A DNA stretch of 16,996 nucleotides, from the NCBI GenBank assembly GCA_017382775.1, contig JAFNZQ010000287.1:1-16996 (forward strand), read 5' to 3'. Under the pieces are notes generated by a model, which worked only from the letters and a program-made list of their open reading frames with translations, did not search any database and had not been told where the DNA came from. The position numbers and the translations under genes are program-made. Shown piece after piece: positions 7,007 to 14,398 of the stretch; within the stretch, counting starts at the first letter, position 1; each line of letters opens with the position of its first letter. This stretch comes from Spirochaetaceae bacterium (GTDB taxonomy: Bacteria > Spirochaetota > Spirochaetia > Treponematales > Treponemataceae).

Positions 7007-8188
7007 CTATTTAATCTCCAATTTTTCGAGGATTGCCGATTTTAATTTTTGAACATCATCATTGTTAAATCCCAAATCAATGGCGGAAGAAACATCGGCC
7101 ATGGCAGAAGTATAATCCGCAATGTGGAAGTAGGATAAAGCGCGGCGAAAGTACACCCGCGACTGGTAGGAATTCAAGGCAAGGGTACGAGTAAAATTTT
7201 CGATGGCACCGACATCGTCACCTAAAACACTGAGGACAATTCCCAAATAATAACAACTACGCAAATTTTTTTCGTCCAACTCACCGGCACGGGAAAAATC
7301 GTCCCTAGCCTTTTCGAAATCACTTTGGGCAAAATAAGCCATGCCCCGATGATTCAAAATAACGGCAAAAACCACGTTGTTCGGTGGCTTCTCGTCAATA
7401 ATGTGAGTGTAAATGGCAATGGCAGTGTTGAAATCCTTGGAATTTTGGGCGTGGATGGCACGCAGAAGCAAATCATCGATGGTTCCGGAAAAATCCACTG
7501 CATTTTGGTCATGGGAAGAACCGACAGAATCCCCACTATCGGAAGAAAAAATGTCATCGGTGGAGGACACAAGCAATTTATCGGCCTTGTCGTAGAAAAT
7601 TGTCCGCCGACAATCCATTTCCGCGTGGAGGTTTTTCTGATAAATCCTAATTTCTTGGAAAATCGTGTCCGCCAGGGAAAGGCTGGCATTTATACTGGCC
7701 AGTTTCCGCTTCAACGGTAAATCAAAGGGATTGAACTCCGATTTGTAAATCAACTCATGCTCAACCTCGGCCCAGGCATCTTGCAAAATGGTTCGAATTT
7801 GCACTTCGCACAAAAGACCATCGGGCAGAGTCTTCCCAAGGAGCATACTTTCCGGAACTTCCAGCAAAACATGGGTGGAAACATAGCCGAACTCGTCAAA
7901 GCTGCGGTTAATCCCCTTGTACTCCACTTCACGAATGGCAAAATTTGCCTTCAACTGCTGTTCAATTTGAGGAACATCATCCAAAAAGGGACAAATAACC
8001 CGAATGGCAATCAAATCCGTTAAAAGGGGAAATTCACTGGTGATATCCACCTGGTCTGCAAGACGTAAAAGTTTGGAATAGTAACTGGAAAAGGTTTTAA
8101 CCCTGGATTTAAAAGTGGGAGCCGACGGGAGATGAAGCAAACTTCGCAACCGGCCTTCCATTTCAAAAACCAATCCCGAAAAATCCAT
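7007..8188 (-). CDS. Small alarmone synthetase (RelA/SpoT nucleotidyltransferase domain) fused to TPR repeats
   Basis: The N-terminal half is a RelA/SpoT synthetase domain, which transfers pyrophosphate from ATP to GDP/GTP to make (p)ppGpp. With ATG 8188 as residue 1 (393 aa) the signature motifs are present: RVKTFSSYYSK (29–39), DLIAIR (58–63), GYVSTH (101–106), EVQIR (128–132) and AWAEVEHELIYK (138–149). No HD hydrolase or TGS domain is present, so it fits the small synthetase class and probably makes but does not degrade alarmone. After an acidic Ser/Asp-rich linker, about four TPR units fill residues 235 to the end, likely for protein contacts. The open frame extends upstream to 8302, but that part overlaps the flaA terminator, so ATG 8188 is preferred. 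No ribosome site precedes it, and a TATAAT box ends 9 nt upstream. Confidence 0.85.
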   Translation of the reverse strand: MDFSGLVFEMEGRLRSLLHLPSAPTFKSRVKTFSSYYSKLLRLADQVDITSEFPLLTDLIAIRVICPFLDDVPQIEQQLKANFAIREVEYKGINRSFDEFGYVSTHVLLEVPESMLLGKTLPDGLLCEVQIRTILQDAWAEVEHELIYKSEFNPFDLPLKRKLASINASLSLADTIFQEIRIYQKNLHAEMDCRRTIFYDKADKLLVSSTDDIFSSDSGDSVGSSHDQNAVDFSGTIDDLLLRAIHAQNSKDFNTAIAIYTHIIDEKPPNNVVFAVILNHRGMAYFAQSDFEKARDDFSRAGELDEKNLRSCYYLGIVLSVLGDDVGAIENFTRTLALNSYQSRVYFRRALSYFHIADYTSAMADVSSAIDLGFNNDDVQKLKSAILEKLEIK

Positions 8189-8197
8189 ATAAAAAAG

Positions 8198-8203
8198 ATT
8201 ATA
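8198..8203 (-). promoter_or_regulatory. TATAAT box immediately upstream of the alarmone synthetase gene
   Basis: A perfect TATAAT lies on the minus strand 9 nt before ATG 8188, just beyond the flaA terminator. With normal spacing, transcription would start within about 0–3 nt of the ATG, giving a leaderless or near-leaderless mRNA. The -35 region is poor (CAAATC/ACAAAT at 16–18 nt spacing), so the promoter may need an activator or be weak. Confidence 0.45.
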
Positions 8204-8253
8204 CTTATTGCGGAGAGAAGATTTGTTGGGAATGAATTTTTTAGACTTCACAG

Positions 8254-8290
8254 AAAAAAAATTTGTCGGCACGGGAAAATCCGCGCCGAC
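8254..8290 (-). terminator. Rho-independent terminator of flaA
   Basis: A 10-bp stem (8281–8290 with 8265–8274, one G·T pair) with a 6-nt loop is followed on the minus strand by AAATTTTTTTTC. It starts 14 nt after the flaA stop codon and is the strongest terminator in the window. It also shows that the long upstream extension of the synthetase reading frame is not coding. Confidence 0.9.
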
Positions 8291-8304
8291 ATAAGATACC
8301 AAAA

Positions 8305-9363
8305 TTACTCGGCTGCTCCGCTTTCGGGAGGAACAAGACTGGAAGTTGTTCCGGTCTCGGTAGCCATTTTTTCGCGCTCGATGAAGAGCTGCAACTGGCG
8401 ATCACCGAATTTGGTCATTTCGCTGTTCTGGCGTTCAGTTTCGCGAGCGGAAACGATACCCCAAATGTCTTCGTCAACAATGTCGCGTTCGGATTCGAGC
8501 ACGGCCTTATCGTAGACAATTTTCACGTCTTTGAAATATCCGATGAAATCTTCGGCAATGTCAGCACCGTTGCGGGTGATTTCCAAAGCAACGAAACGAA
8601 CGTGGGGACGAGCCTGGGGATAAATCGGGTATGTGCGCAATTCGCGAGCACGTACATCGGTGATGTATGTGGCGTTGTTCCATGTCAATTCTTTCCATCC
8701 GTCAAAGTTCAAGTAACCCATGAAATAGCGGCGTTCTTCACCGTCTTCGTTGCTGAGGATTACATAGAGACCGTGGGGGAAGTTCATTCCCAATGTGGTA
8801 ACTGTGATGGATTTAATTGTTCCTACGTTCATAACAACGCCGAAACCTTCTTCAAAGCGATATGTGCTGGAAGCTTTGTCTTCGTCGCTGGGGCCGTTGT
8901 CAACACCATCGTCACCGATTTGTGTTTTGGTCTGGAAAACAGGAATATTGAAGGGAGGAACAATGCGTGCACTGGCATTGCTGTTGCTCTTGGGGAAGTA
9001 AACACGAACACCCAAAATTTCCTTTCCGGCAAAAGGTACAGTAGCACCATCTTTTACCTTGGCAGGCATAACCTGGGAATTAGCAAGGCTTTCAGTTCTG
9101 CGGGCAGATGAATTGAGCACAACTGTCCAGTTCTTGAATGTAAGAGAACTGCGCATAAGAGCTTTCTGTCCTTCAGTAAATGTCATGCCCGCGTTCTGTC
9201 CGTAATAAACAGTGGTGCGGCGATTCTGTGCCATTACACCGTTTCCGTCATCAATAATATCAGCGGATAATTGTGAAAAGTCAATAATAACCGCCTCTTC
9301 TGCAAATGCAAGCGAGCCTACTAAAAGGCAAGCCAAAACCGAAAGAATGAAATTTTTCTTCAT
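8305..9363 (-). CDS. flaA: Flagellar filament outer layer (sheath) protein FlaA
   Basis: FlaA forms the sheath around the FlaB core of spirochaete periplasmic flagella and affects filament stiffness. It is exported by the Sec system, not the flagellar secretion apparatus. The 352-residue product has a clear signal peptide (residues 1–21, cut after LAFA). It resembles T. pallidum FlaA1 in length (about 350) and blocks, for example EAVIIDFSQL just after cleavage, the RSSLTFKNW/VVLNSSAR region (about 71–88), ILGVRVYFP and HVRFVALEITRNG. The start ATG 9363 has AAGGAG 6 nt upstream. Codons differ from neighbouring genes in a way that suits high expression. It has its own near-consensus promoter and terminator, so it is a separate transcription unit downstream of the amidase operon. 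Confidence 0.95.
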   Translation of the reverse strand: MKKNFILSVLACLLVGSLAFAEEAVIIDFSQLSADIIDDGNGVMAQNRRTTVYYGQNAGMTFTEGQKALMRSSLTFKNWTVVLNSSARRTESLANSQVMPAKVKDGATVPFAGKEILGVRVYFPKSNSNASARIVPPFNIPVFQTKTQIGDDGVDNGPSDEDKASSTYRFEEGFGVVMNVGTIKSITVTTLGMNFPHGLYVILSNEDGEERRYFMGYLNFDGWKELTWNNATYITDVRARELRTYPIYPQARPHVRFVALEITRNGADIAEDFIGYFKDVKIVYDKAVLESERDIVDEDIWGIVSARETERQNSEMTKFGDRQLQLFIEREKMATETGTTSSLVPPESGAAE

Positions 9364-9392
9364 TCAAATCTCCTTATTACGAATATACAACT

Positions 9393-9421
9393 ATTTTATA
9401 CCGAAAAAGTTTTTTTGTCAA
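9393..9421 (-). promoter_or_regulatory. Strong promoter of flaA
   Basis: Minus strand: TTGACA (9416–9421), a 17-nt spacer and TAAAAT (9393–9398), with a leader of about 23 nt carrying AAGGAG. Upstream, 9427–9460 is a run of A- and T-tracts like an UP element, and 9461–9470 is the perfect palindrome CGGTTAACCG, a possible protein-binding site. This is a housekeeping-type promoter, not a sigma-28 type. Confidence 0.85.
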
Positions 9422-9522
9422 GAGAAAAATGCCAAAAAAACACATTTTTTTTTGATTTTGCGGTTAACCGGGGGAAAAATCCTCGGAAATTTCGAGAAAT
9501 AACGGATGTCCGGTTGAGAAAT

Positions 9523-9975
9523 CTATCTTTTGATTTCTTCGTTGTTGCAGAAAAATTTAACCTGACGAATATTGCGGAAATTTCGACGCAGATTTTTTTC
9601 GTAAAGTTTCAAACTTTCGTTTAAATTCTCACCGGAATTGGGAGATCGGGGTAAAATCCCCGGAGAAAGAGAAAGATACAGAACTCCGTCTCGCAAAAAA
9701 CAAAATTCCACATGGCACTCACCGGGAAAAATCCGTTTGGCTTTATGGGAAAATGGCCCTAAAAGCAGCTCTTCGGCAAAAAGGCGAATGTTGTCCACTC
9801 CCTGAACCGATTCCAAAAGGCGGGTTTCGTAAATGGTTCGACCACTGATGGCATCTTTGAAAAAACAAATGTAGCGATGCTTGCCGTTTAAAGGCAGAAA
9901 GCGAACAATTTCGATGGCAACAACGGCCAGAAAAATTATCAGTACAATAAGGAAAGGAACTGTCTTTTTTTTCAT
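9523..9975 (-). CDS. GerMN-domain membrane-anchored protein
   Basis: The product has 150 residues, with a lysine-rich start and one N-terminal membrane segment (about residues 6–28), then a small periplasmic domain. The segment from VQGVDNIRLFAEELLLGPFS through the FPGECHVEFCFLRDGVLYLSLS strands matches the GerMN (sporulation/germination GerM-type) fold by pattern, a domain often found with cell-wall amidases. The C-terminal tail is basic. The start ATG overlaps the stop of the amidase gene in an ATGA arrangement, so translation is probably coupled. An accessory role in peptidoglycan processing with that amidase is inferred. No clear terminator follows; a weak dyad lies at about 9484–9500 before the flaA promoter. 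Confidence 0.7.
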   Translation of the reverse strand: MKKKTVPFLIVLIIFLAVVAIEIVRFLPLNGKHRYICFFKDAISGRTIYETRLLESVQGVDNIRLFAEELLLGPFSHKAKRIFPGECHVEFCFLRDGVLYLSLSPGILPRSPNSGENLNESLKLYEKNLRRNFRNIRQVKFFCNNEEIKR

Positions 9976-11024
9976 TCTGCCATACCTCCGGGGGCAACGG
10001 ATTTTTCAAACAATGTAATGAAGGAAACCAAGCCGTTGTGAATTCCGGTTGCCAATTTGTCCAAATACTTATCGTCACCTAACAGTTGGGCTTCTTCCTT
10101 GTTGCTGATAAATCCCAATTCCACCAAAACGCTGGGCATATTGGCGTTGCGGACTACGAACCATTCTTCTTCCTTCATGCCGCGATTGGGTGATTGTCCC
10201 GAAACTTGAGCGTCCATTCCGTCGAGAATAAATTTCGCAATCATAATGCTTTCGTTGGTAAATTCCTCTTCCAACATGGAATTGAGAATGGGAAGCAAAT
10301 GTTCTTCGTCGCCCACATCATCTTCATCCAACAATTTTCGACGATAGCCTTGACTCAAATACCAAACCTCGAAGCCGGTGGCTTTTTTGTCAAAGGCGGA
10401 ATTAACATGGATGGAAATGTACAAAATGGCTTCTTCATCTTCCAAGGGAATGGAGTCGGCAATTTCCACCCTTTGTTCCAAACTCAAATAGATATCGCTG
10501 GTTCGAGTCATTTTGATGAATTTATCGGGATATTCCGCCCTAAGTTTGTCGTAAAGCATTTGGCTGGTACGCAGGTTGATGTCCTTTTCGTAATATTCAA
10601 CCTTTTTTTTGTTCACTGTGTGCTTTCCGATGGCACCGGCATCTTTGCCACCGTGTCCCGGATCGATGAGGATGGCGCCAATTTTGTAATGTCCCACAGG
10701 GTTTTTAACGGTAAAAATGTCCGTTGCCGTACGAACAAGGGATGAGGAAACATAAACGGTGCCGCGAATAAGCTGTGGCGGTTCAATTTCCACAACGGTT
10801 TTGTAATCCACGAGCATTATTTTTTCTTCGGCACGAAATTGGAGGCTGTGATTGTTTTTTGTGAGCATAACGGTTTTACTCAAAGGCTCGTAAACCAACT
10901 GGGCATTCAACTTTTCGGCGGCATCCACGATGGAAATGGAAAGTCCGTCCTGAGAAAAGGCCTTAACGGAAATGAGATTTACAATAAAAACAAATCCAAG
11001 GAACAACCTTGCTTTTTTCGTCAT
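9972..11024 (-). CDS. N-acetylmuramoyl-L-alanine amidase (Amidase_3, AmiC-type)
   Basis: This zinc enzyme cleaves the bond between N-acetylmuramic acid and the L-Ala of the stem peptide, acting on periplasmic peptidoglycan for cell separation and remodelling. The 350-residue product has a Sec signal (about residues 1–24), an N-terminal strand-rich domain (about 28–110), then the Amidase_3 domain. Zinc ligands are visible as His124 in DPGHGG, Glu146 in YYEKDINL and His206 in SIHVNS; the catalytic Glu302 sits in VELGFISN. A long acidic insert (about 230–262) lies where AmiC-type enzymes carry a regulatory helix, so the enzyme may need activation. ATG 11024 overlaps the stop of the ATP-grasp gene (TGATG) with AAGGTG upstream; an in-frame TTG at 11027 is less likely. 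It overlaps the GerMN gene downstream. Confidence 0.93.
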   Translation of the reverse strand: MTKKARLFLGFVFIVNLISVKAFSQDGLSISIVDAAEKLNAQLVYEPLSKTVMLTKNNHSLQFRAEEKIMLVDYKTVVEIEPPQLIRGTVYVSSSLVRTATDIFTVKNPVGHYKIGAILIDPGHGGKDAGAIGKHTVNKKKVEYYEKDINLRTSQMLYDKLRAEYPDKFIKMTRTSDIYLSLEQRVEIADSIPLEDEEAILYISIHVNSAFDKKATGFEVWYLSQGYRRKLLDEDDVGDEEHLLPILNSMLEEEFTNESIMIAKFILDGMDAQVSGQSPNRGMKEEEWFVVRNANMPSVLVELGFISNKEEAQLLGDDKYLDKLATGIHNGLVSFITLFEKSVAPGGMAE

Positions 11025-12652
11025 CAATTCACCTTATATTTTTTTGCCAAATAGACGGCTCCCTGTACGCTTCCACGACAAAAGCCGCGACAAAACTCTC
11101 CCAAGGGGATTTTCCCGTGTATTCCGTGAATGCGGCAAAAATCCCGGAAAAGGGAAAGGGCTTCGGAGACGGTTCTTCCGCTGAAATCTCTTCCTTGGTG
11201 GGATTTAACAAAATCCGGTAGGTTGGAAAAAATATCTTCATCGGTGTGGACGAACAGTTTGTCCGAAACGGTTACTAAATTATCGGCAGAAAAAGCAAAA
11301 GCGGAAGGGGGAAATTCACTATTTTCGGCTAAAAATTTTTCCGTGTCCTCGTTGGGAAAGGCAGGTTCCAAAATAATTTTCCCGATAATTGCCTCTGCTC
11401 GGGAAATGGCTTCTTCCCGATTATCCGCCAAAGTGATGACATTTCCGCATTTTTCCACGTTATTTGTGGGGAAAGAAACCTTGTCGCCCACATTTATTCG
11501 GGGAAAAAAGTTTTGCAATCGGCTTTCCGACTGACTTTCTTCCTCCGTCGGGAAGCCATAAATGTGGTCCACCACGCACGGAATTGAAATAAAGGCTCGT
11601 TCCGCACTGTATTTTTCGCAAGGATAAATGTACAAATTTGGCGAAACGGGAATTAGTTTTGCAAGGTTTTCTTCATTAAAAAGGGTTGGTTCCTGCCCCA
11701 AGGCAATTTCCATGGCAGCCTTGGTAAGATTGAAAGACGAGGCGTAGGGGAAAGTCCATCCGGACATATAACCGCCGGAAAGTCGTCCCGCAACTTCGCC
11801 GATTTTGGGAACTCCGCCACTGAATTTTATGTCGCCCTTTGCGGCACCGCAGGAAAGCCCCAAAGCCTCCGCGGCCTTTTGGAATTCCCGGGCAACGGAA
11901 GCCTGCATTTCTTCGGGAAAATCCGTGGGCATTGTGTGTCCCATCTCAACGAAATAGGGCGGGAAAAATATGTGCCGATCGGCAAAACCGGTTACAATCA
12001 TTTTTCCGTTATAGATGAGACCGTCCAGGGAAAATTCCGGACCGTCCATAAATTCTTCCAAAATGGCGGTGGATGTGCGGGAAAATGAAATGGCCGTTTC
12101 CGCAGCTGAAATGAGTTCGTCAAGGGTTCGAACCTTTTGGCATCCACGGGAACCCATATTGTCCGCCGGTTTTACAACCATTGGAAAAGAGCAATCCATG
12201 GAGAGAATGGTTTTCAGTGATAAAGGTTGGGAACCCTTTTTTATTTCCGACTTTAATGCCGCCAGTTTTTCCAAATTAACATAGGTGAAAGACGGAGAGG
12301 AAACGCCACAACGACGGAAACATTCACGCATTTTTACCTTATTGGAAGCGTTTTGGGCTGCTTCGAAAGAATGGGATGGCAAGCCGCATTTTTCGGCAAT
12401 GTACGCGACGGAGGTTGAAAAATCTGTTCCTGCGGTAAAAACGGCCGCCAAAGAATCACGGCGGCTTAAAGCGAATTGGGCGAGGGCGTCCAAATCTTTC
12501 AAATCGATTTTTTGAAATTCATCCGCGACAGATTCCACAGAAGGATGCATTTCCATTCCCACAACGCAAACGTTGTATCCCAGTTCTTTGGCAGAAAGAA
12601 TCGCCGGCCGTTGCAGTAGCGATGCACCTAAAACCATAACAAATTTGCCCAT
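11024..12652 (-). CDS. ATP-grasp ligase-like protein with C-terminal extension
   Basis: The N-terminal Rossmann-like pre-ATP-grasp domain (MGKFVMVLGASLLQRPAIL) is followed by an ATP-grasp domain: the ATP-binding Lys in FPMVVKPADNMGSRG (about 156–170), EEF (about 199–201), and the metal/ATP site EVAGRLSGGY (about 286–295). Such enzymes activate a carboxylate as acyl-phosphate and join it to an amine. The arrangement resembles amino-acid ligases and carbamoyl-phosphate-synthase-like proteins; the substrates cannot be told. After about residue 400 a further 140 residues form an extension I do not recognise, ending in a helical segment. The product has 542 residues from ATG 12652; a GTG at 12667 lies inside the promoter spacer. 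It is the first gene of an overlapped operon with amidase and GerMN, which suggests a cell-envelope role. Confidence 0.8.
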   Translation of the reverse strand: MGKFVMVLGASLLQRPAILSAKELGYNVCVVGMEMHPSVESVADEFQKIDLKDLDALAQFALSRRDSLAAVFTAGTDFSTSVAYIAEKCGLPSHSFEAAQNASNKVKMRECFRRCGVSSPSFTYVNLEKLAALKSEIKKGSQPLSLKTILSMDCSFPMVVKPADNMGSRGCQKVRTLDELISAAETAISFSRTSTAILEEFMDGPEFSLDGLIYNGKMIVTGFADRHIFFPPYFVEMGHTMPTDFPEEMQASVAREFQKAAEALGLSCGAAKGDIKFSGGVPKIGEVAGRLSGGYMSGWTFPYASSFNLTKAAMEIALGQEPTLFNEENLAKLIPVSPNLYIYPCEKYSAERAFISIPCVVDHIYGFPTEEESQSESRLQNFFPRINVGDKVSFPTNNVEKCGNVITLADNREEAISRAEAIIGKIILEPAFPNEDTEKFLAENSEFPPSAFAFSADNLVTVSDKLFVHTDEDIFSNLPDFVKSHQGRDFSGRTVSEALSLFRDFCRIHGIHGKIPLGEFCRGFCRGSVQGAVYLAKKYKVN

Positions 12653-12657
12653 ACGGA

Positions 12658-12686
12658 ATTTTACCACATTGGTTTTTTTTTGTCAA
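12658..12686 (-). promoter_or_regulatory. Consensus promoter abutting the ATP-grasp start codon
   Basis: Minus strand: TTGACA (12681–12686), a 17-nt A-rich spacer, and TAAAAT (12658–12663). Only 5 nt separate the -10 box from ATG 12652, so the predicted transcript start falls at or within a base or two of the start codon, giving a leaderless mRNA. The in-frame GTG at 12667 cannot be the start if this promoter is used. Confidence 0.75.
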
Positions 12687-12724
12687 TAGCGACGGCTTTG
12701 TCTACTCCAACGGAAAATCATCGG

Positions 12725-14398
12725 TTAAAGGGATTCTTCGAAGGCCTTGTAGAGGGCGACGGAAATTTCTCGCATTAAATCGGCATCCACTTTCAAAACC
12801 TTTCGGTCATAGGTTAAAAGCCCGTTGGTTTCATCTTCCACATCACTTACTTGGGTGAGAATTGCGGCACACAAACCGCCTTTTATGGAAGAAATTATTT
12901 CATCCAAGTATAGTTTTTTCAAAGCGGCACAAAAGTCGTCCTTTTGGGTGAAAAAACGGTAGCCGTAGGTTTTTTGTAAATTAAAGGAATGTTCGGGGAT
13001 TTTGTAGGAATATCCTCCGAATTCCGACAACACCAAAGGTCTATCCGGTCGGGCTTTAATGCGAATGGGTTTGAAATAAACATGTTCGCTGGTAACGTCG
13101 CTTAATTTTTCCGTAAACCAACCGGATGTGGCGTCCCAAATACGGGATGGATCCAAGGCTTTCATTTGGCCGTAAATGCGGTCGGCATCGTATTGTCCCC
13201 AACCTTCGTTGAAAATGGTGTAGTAAACAACGGAAGGATGATTGTGAAGAAGCTTTGCCGTGTCAAAGGCCGTTTGCTCAAAATGGCCGGAACGGAATTT
13301 AGAAGCCCTGTGGGTAATTCCCTTTTTAAGTCCCAAAGTGGGCAGAACAGTGTCAATGAAAAAATTGTACTTTCCGCTGTTCACCATATCTTGGAAAACG
13401 AACATTCCGTATTTGTCGCAATAATAATAGAAAAGGTCCGGCTCGATTTTTATGTGTTTACGGAGAGTGTTGAAGCCCAAGTCTTTCATGGACAAAATGT
13501 CCCGTTTGTATTCGTCGGGAGATGCGGGAGTATAAATTCCGTCGGAAAAGTAGCCTTGATCCAAAAGTCCGTGGAAAAAACAGGGTTTACCGTTTACGGA
13601 AATGTAGGATTTGCCATTTATGCTCTGTACGGAAACGTCCCGAAAGGCGAAATAGGATTCCACAGAGTCGAGACCTGAAACAATTTTAAAATCGTAAAGA
13701 TGGGGCGATTGGGGCGTCCACATGAGAGGATTTTGGACGGTAAACTCAAAGGAATTGCCGCTGTAATTGTATTCCAATCCGTTGAAAATAAGGGTTTTTT
13801 CGGGGAGACCGCCGGAAGTGATTATACGCACTCGGTTGCCTTCCGTTTTGACTTCAAGGCCGCAAAGATATTGCCGGGGAAGACTTTCCACCCAAACGGT
13901 TTGCCAAATTCCGCTTACGGGAGTGTACCACATTCCGCCACGGTTGCGTCGCTGTTTTCCGTAGGGAAGTTCCAAGTCCAAGTCGTCGGTAACGGTTACG
14001 GTAATTGTGTTTTCCCCTTGTTTCAGAAAATCGGTTATGTCGAAAGAAAAGGGCAAATATCCGCCCAGGTGAGATCCCACGGATAAATCATTTATTTGGA
14101 TTTCGGCAAATTGATCCACGGCACCGAAATGAAGAACAACCAAGTCTTTGGCAAAATCTTCGGGAAGAATGAACTTTCGGGAATAAACGTATTTTTCGCC
14201 GGGATTCAGATTGCGTTTTATTCCGGAAATCTCCGATTCCGGCGGATAGGGAACGAGAATTTCACCCAGCGGAGAAAGTCCTTCCGAGGTTAAAACCGAT
14301 AAGTCCCATTTTCCGTTAAGGTTAAAAAACGAGTCACGCTTAAATTGTGGTCGCGGATAATCCGGCCACGGGCATTTTTCATTTACGAAATCAGACAT
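12725..14398 (-). CDS. Glycoside hydrolase family 2 protein (beta-galactosidase/beta-glucuronidase-like)
   Basis: This is a retaining glycosidase of GH2, with 557 residues and no signal peptide, so it is cytoplasmic. The layout is classical: an N-terminal jelly-roll sugar-binding domain (about 20–175, with NLNGKWDLS and GYLPFSFDITDFLKQGENTI), an Ig-like domain (about 176–265) and a TIM barrel from about 270. The acid/base is Glu398 in TIFNEGWGQ and the nucleophile Glu459 in LSEFGGYS. It is shorter than E. coli LacZ and close to compact GH2 enzymes; the exact sugar (galactoside, glucuronide or other) is unknown. ATG 14398 has AAGGA 8 nt upstream and overlaps the permease gene by 8 nt; a GTG at 14404 is too close to that site. 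It presumably cleaves what the adjoining permease imports. No clear terminator follows. Confidence 0.9.
   Translation of the reverse strand: MSDFVNEKCPWPDYPRPQFKRDSFFNLNGKWDLSVLTSEGLSPLGEILVPYPPESEISGIKRNLNPGEKYVYSRKFILPEDFAKDLVVLHFGAVDQFAEIQINDLSVGSHLGGYLPFSFDITDFLKQGENTITVTVTDDLDLELPYGKQRRNRGGMWYTPVSGIWQTVWVESLPRQYLCGLEVKTEGNRVRIITSGGLPEKTLIFNGLEYNYSGNSFEFTVQNPLMWTPQSPHLYDFKIVSGLDSVESYFAFRDVSVQSINGKSYISVNGKPCFFHGLLDQGYFSDGIYTPASPDEYKRDILSMKDLGFNTLRKHIKIEPDLFYYYCDKYGMFVFQDMVNSGKYNFFIDTVLPTLGLKKGITHRASKFRSGHFEQTAFDTAKLLHNHPSVVYYTIFNEGWGQYDADRIYGQMKALDPSRIWDATSGWFTEKLSDVTSEHVYFKPIRIKARPDRPLVLSEFGGYSYKIPEHSFNLQKTYGYRFFTQKDDFCAALKKLYLDEIISSIKGGLCAAILTQVSDVEDETNGLLTYDRKVLKVDADLMREISVALYKAFEESL

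Noticed and set aside
6698..8188. A confirmed toxin–antitoxin (toxSAS) system
   Set aside because: The layout is compatible, but the small protein matches no antitoxin I know and the TPR fusion is not typical, so it is kept only as a hypothesis.
8189..8302. N-terminal extension of the alarmone synthetase to TTG 8302
   Set aside because: The extra 38 codons cover the flaA terminator and the TATAAT box, and the frame there is not family-like.
8263..9111. Plus-strand frame of 282 codons opposite flaA
   Set aside because: It is the antisense shadow of flaA, kept open by that gene's codon bias; flaA has signal peptide, promoter, ribosome site and terminator.
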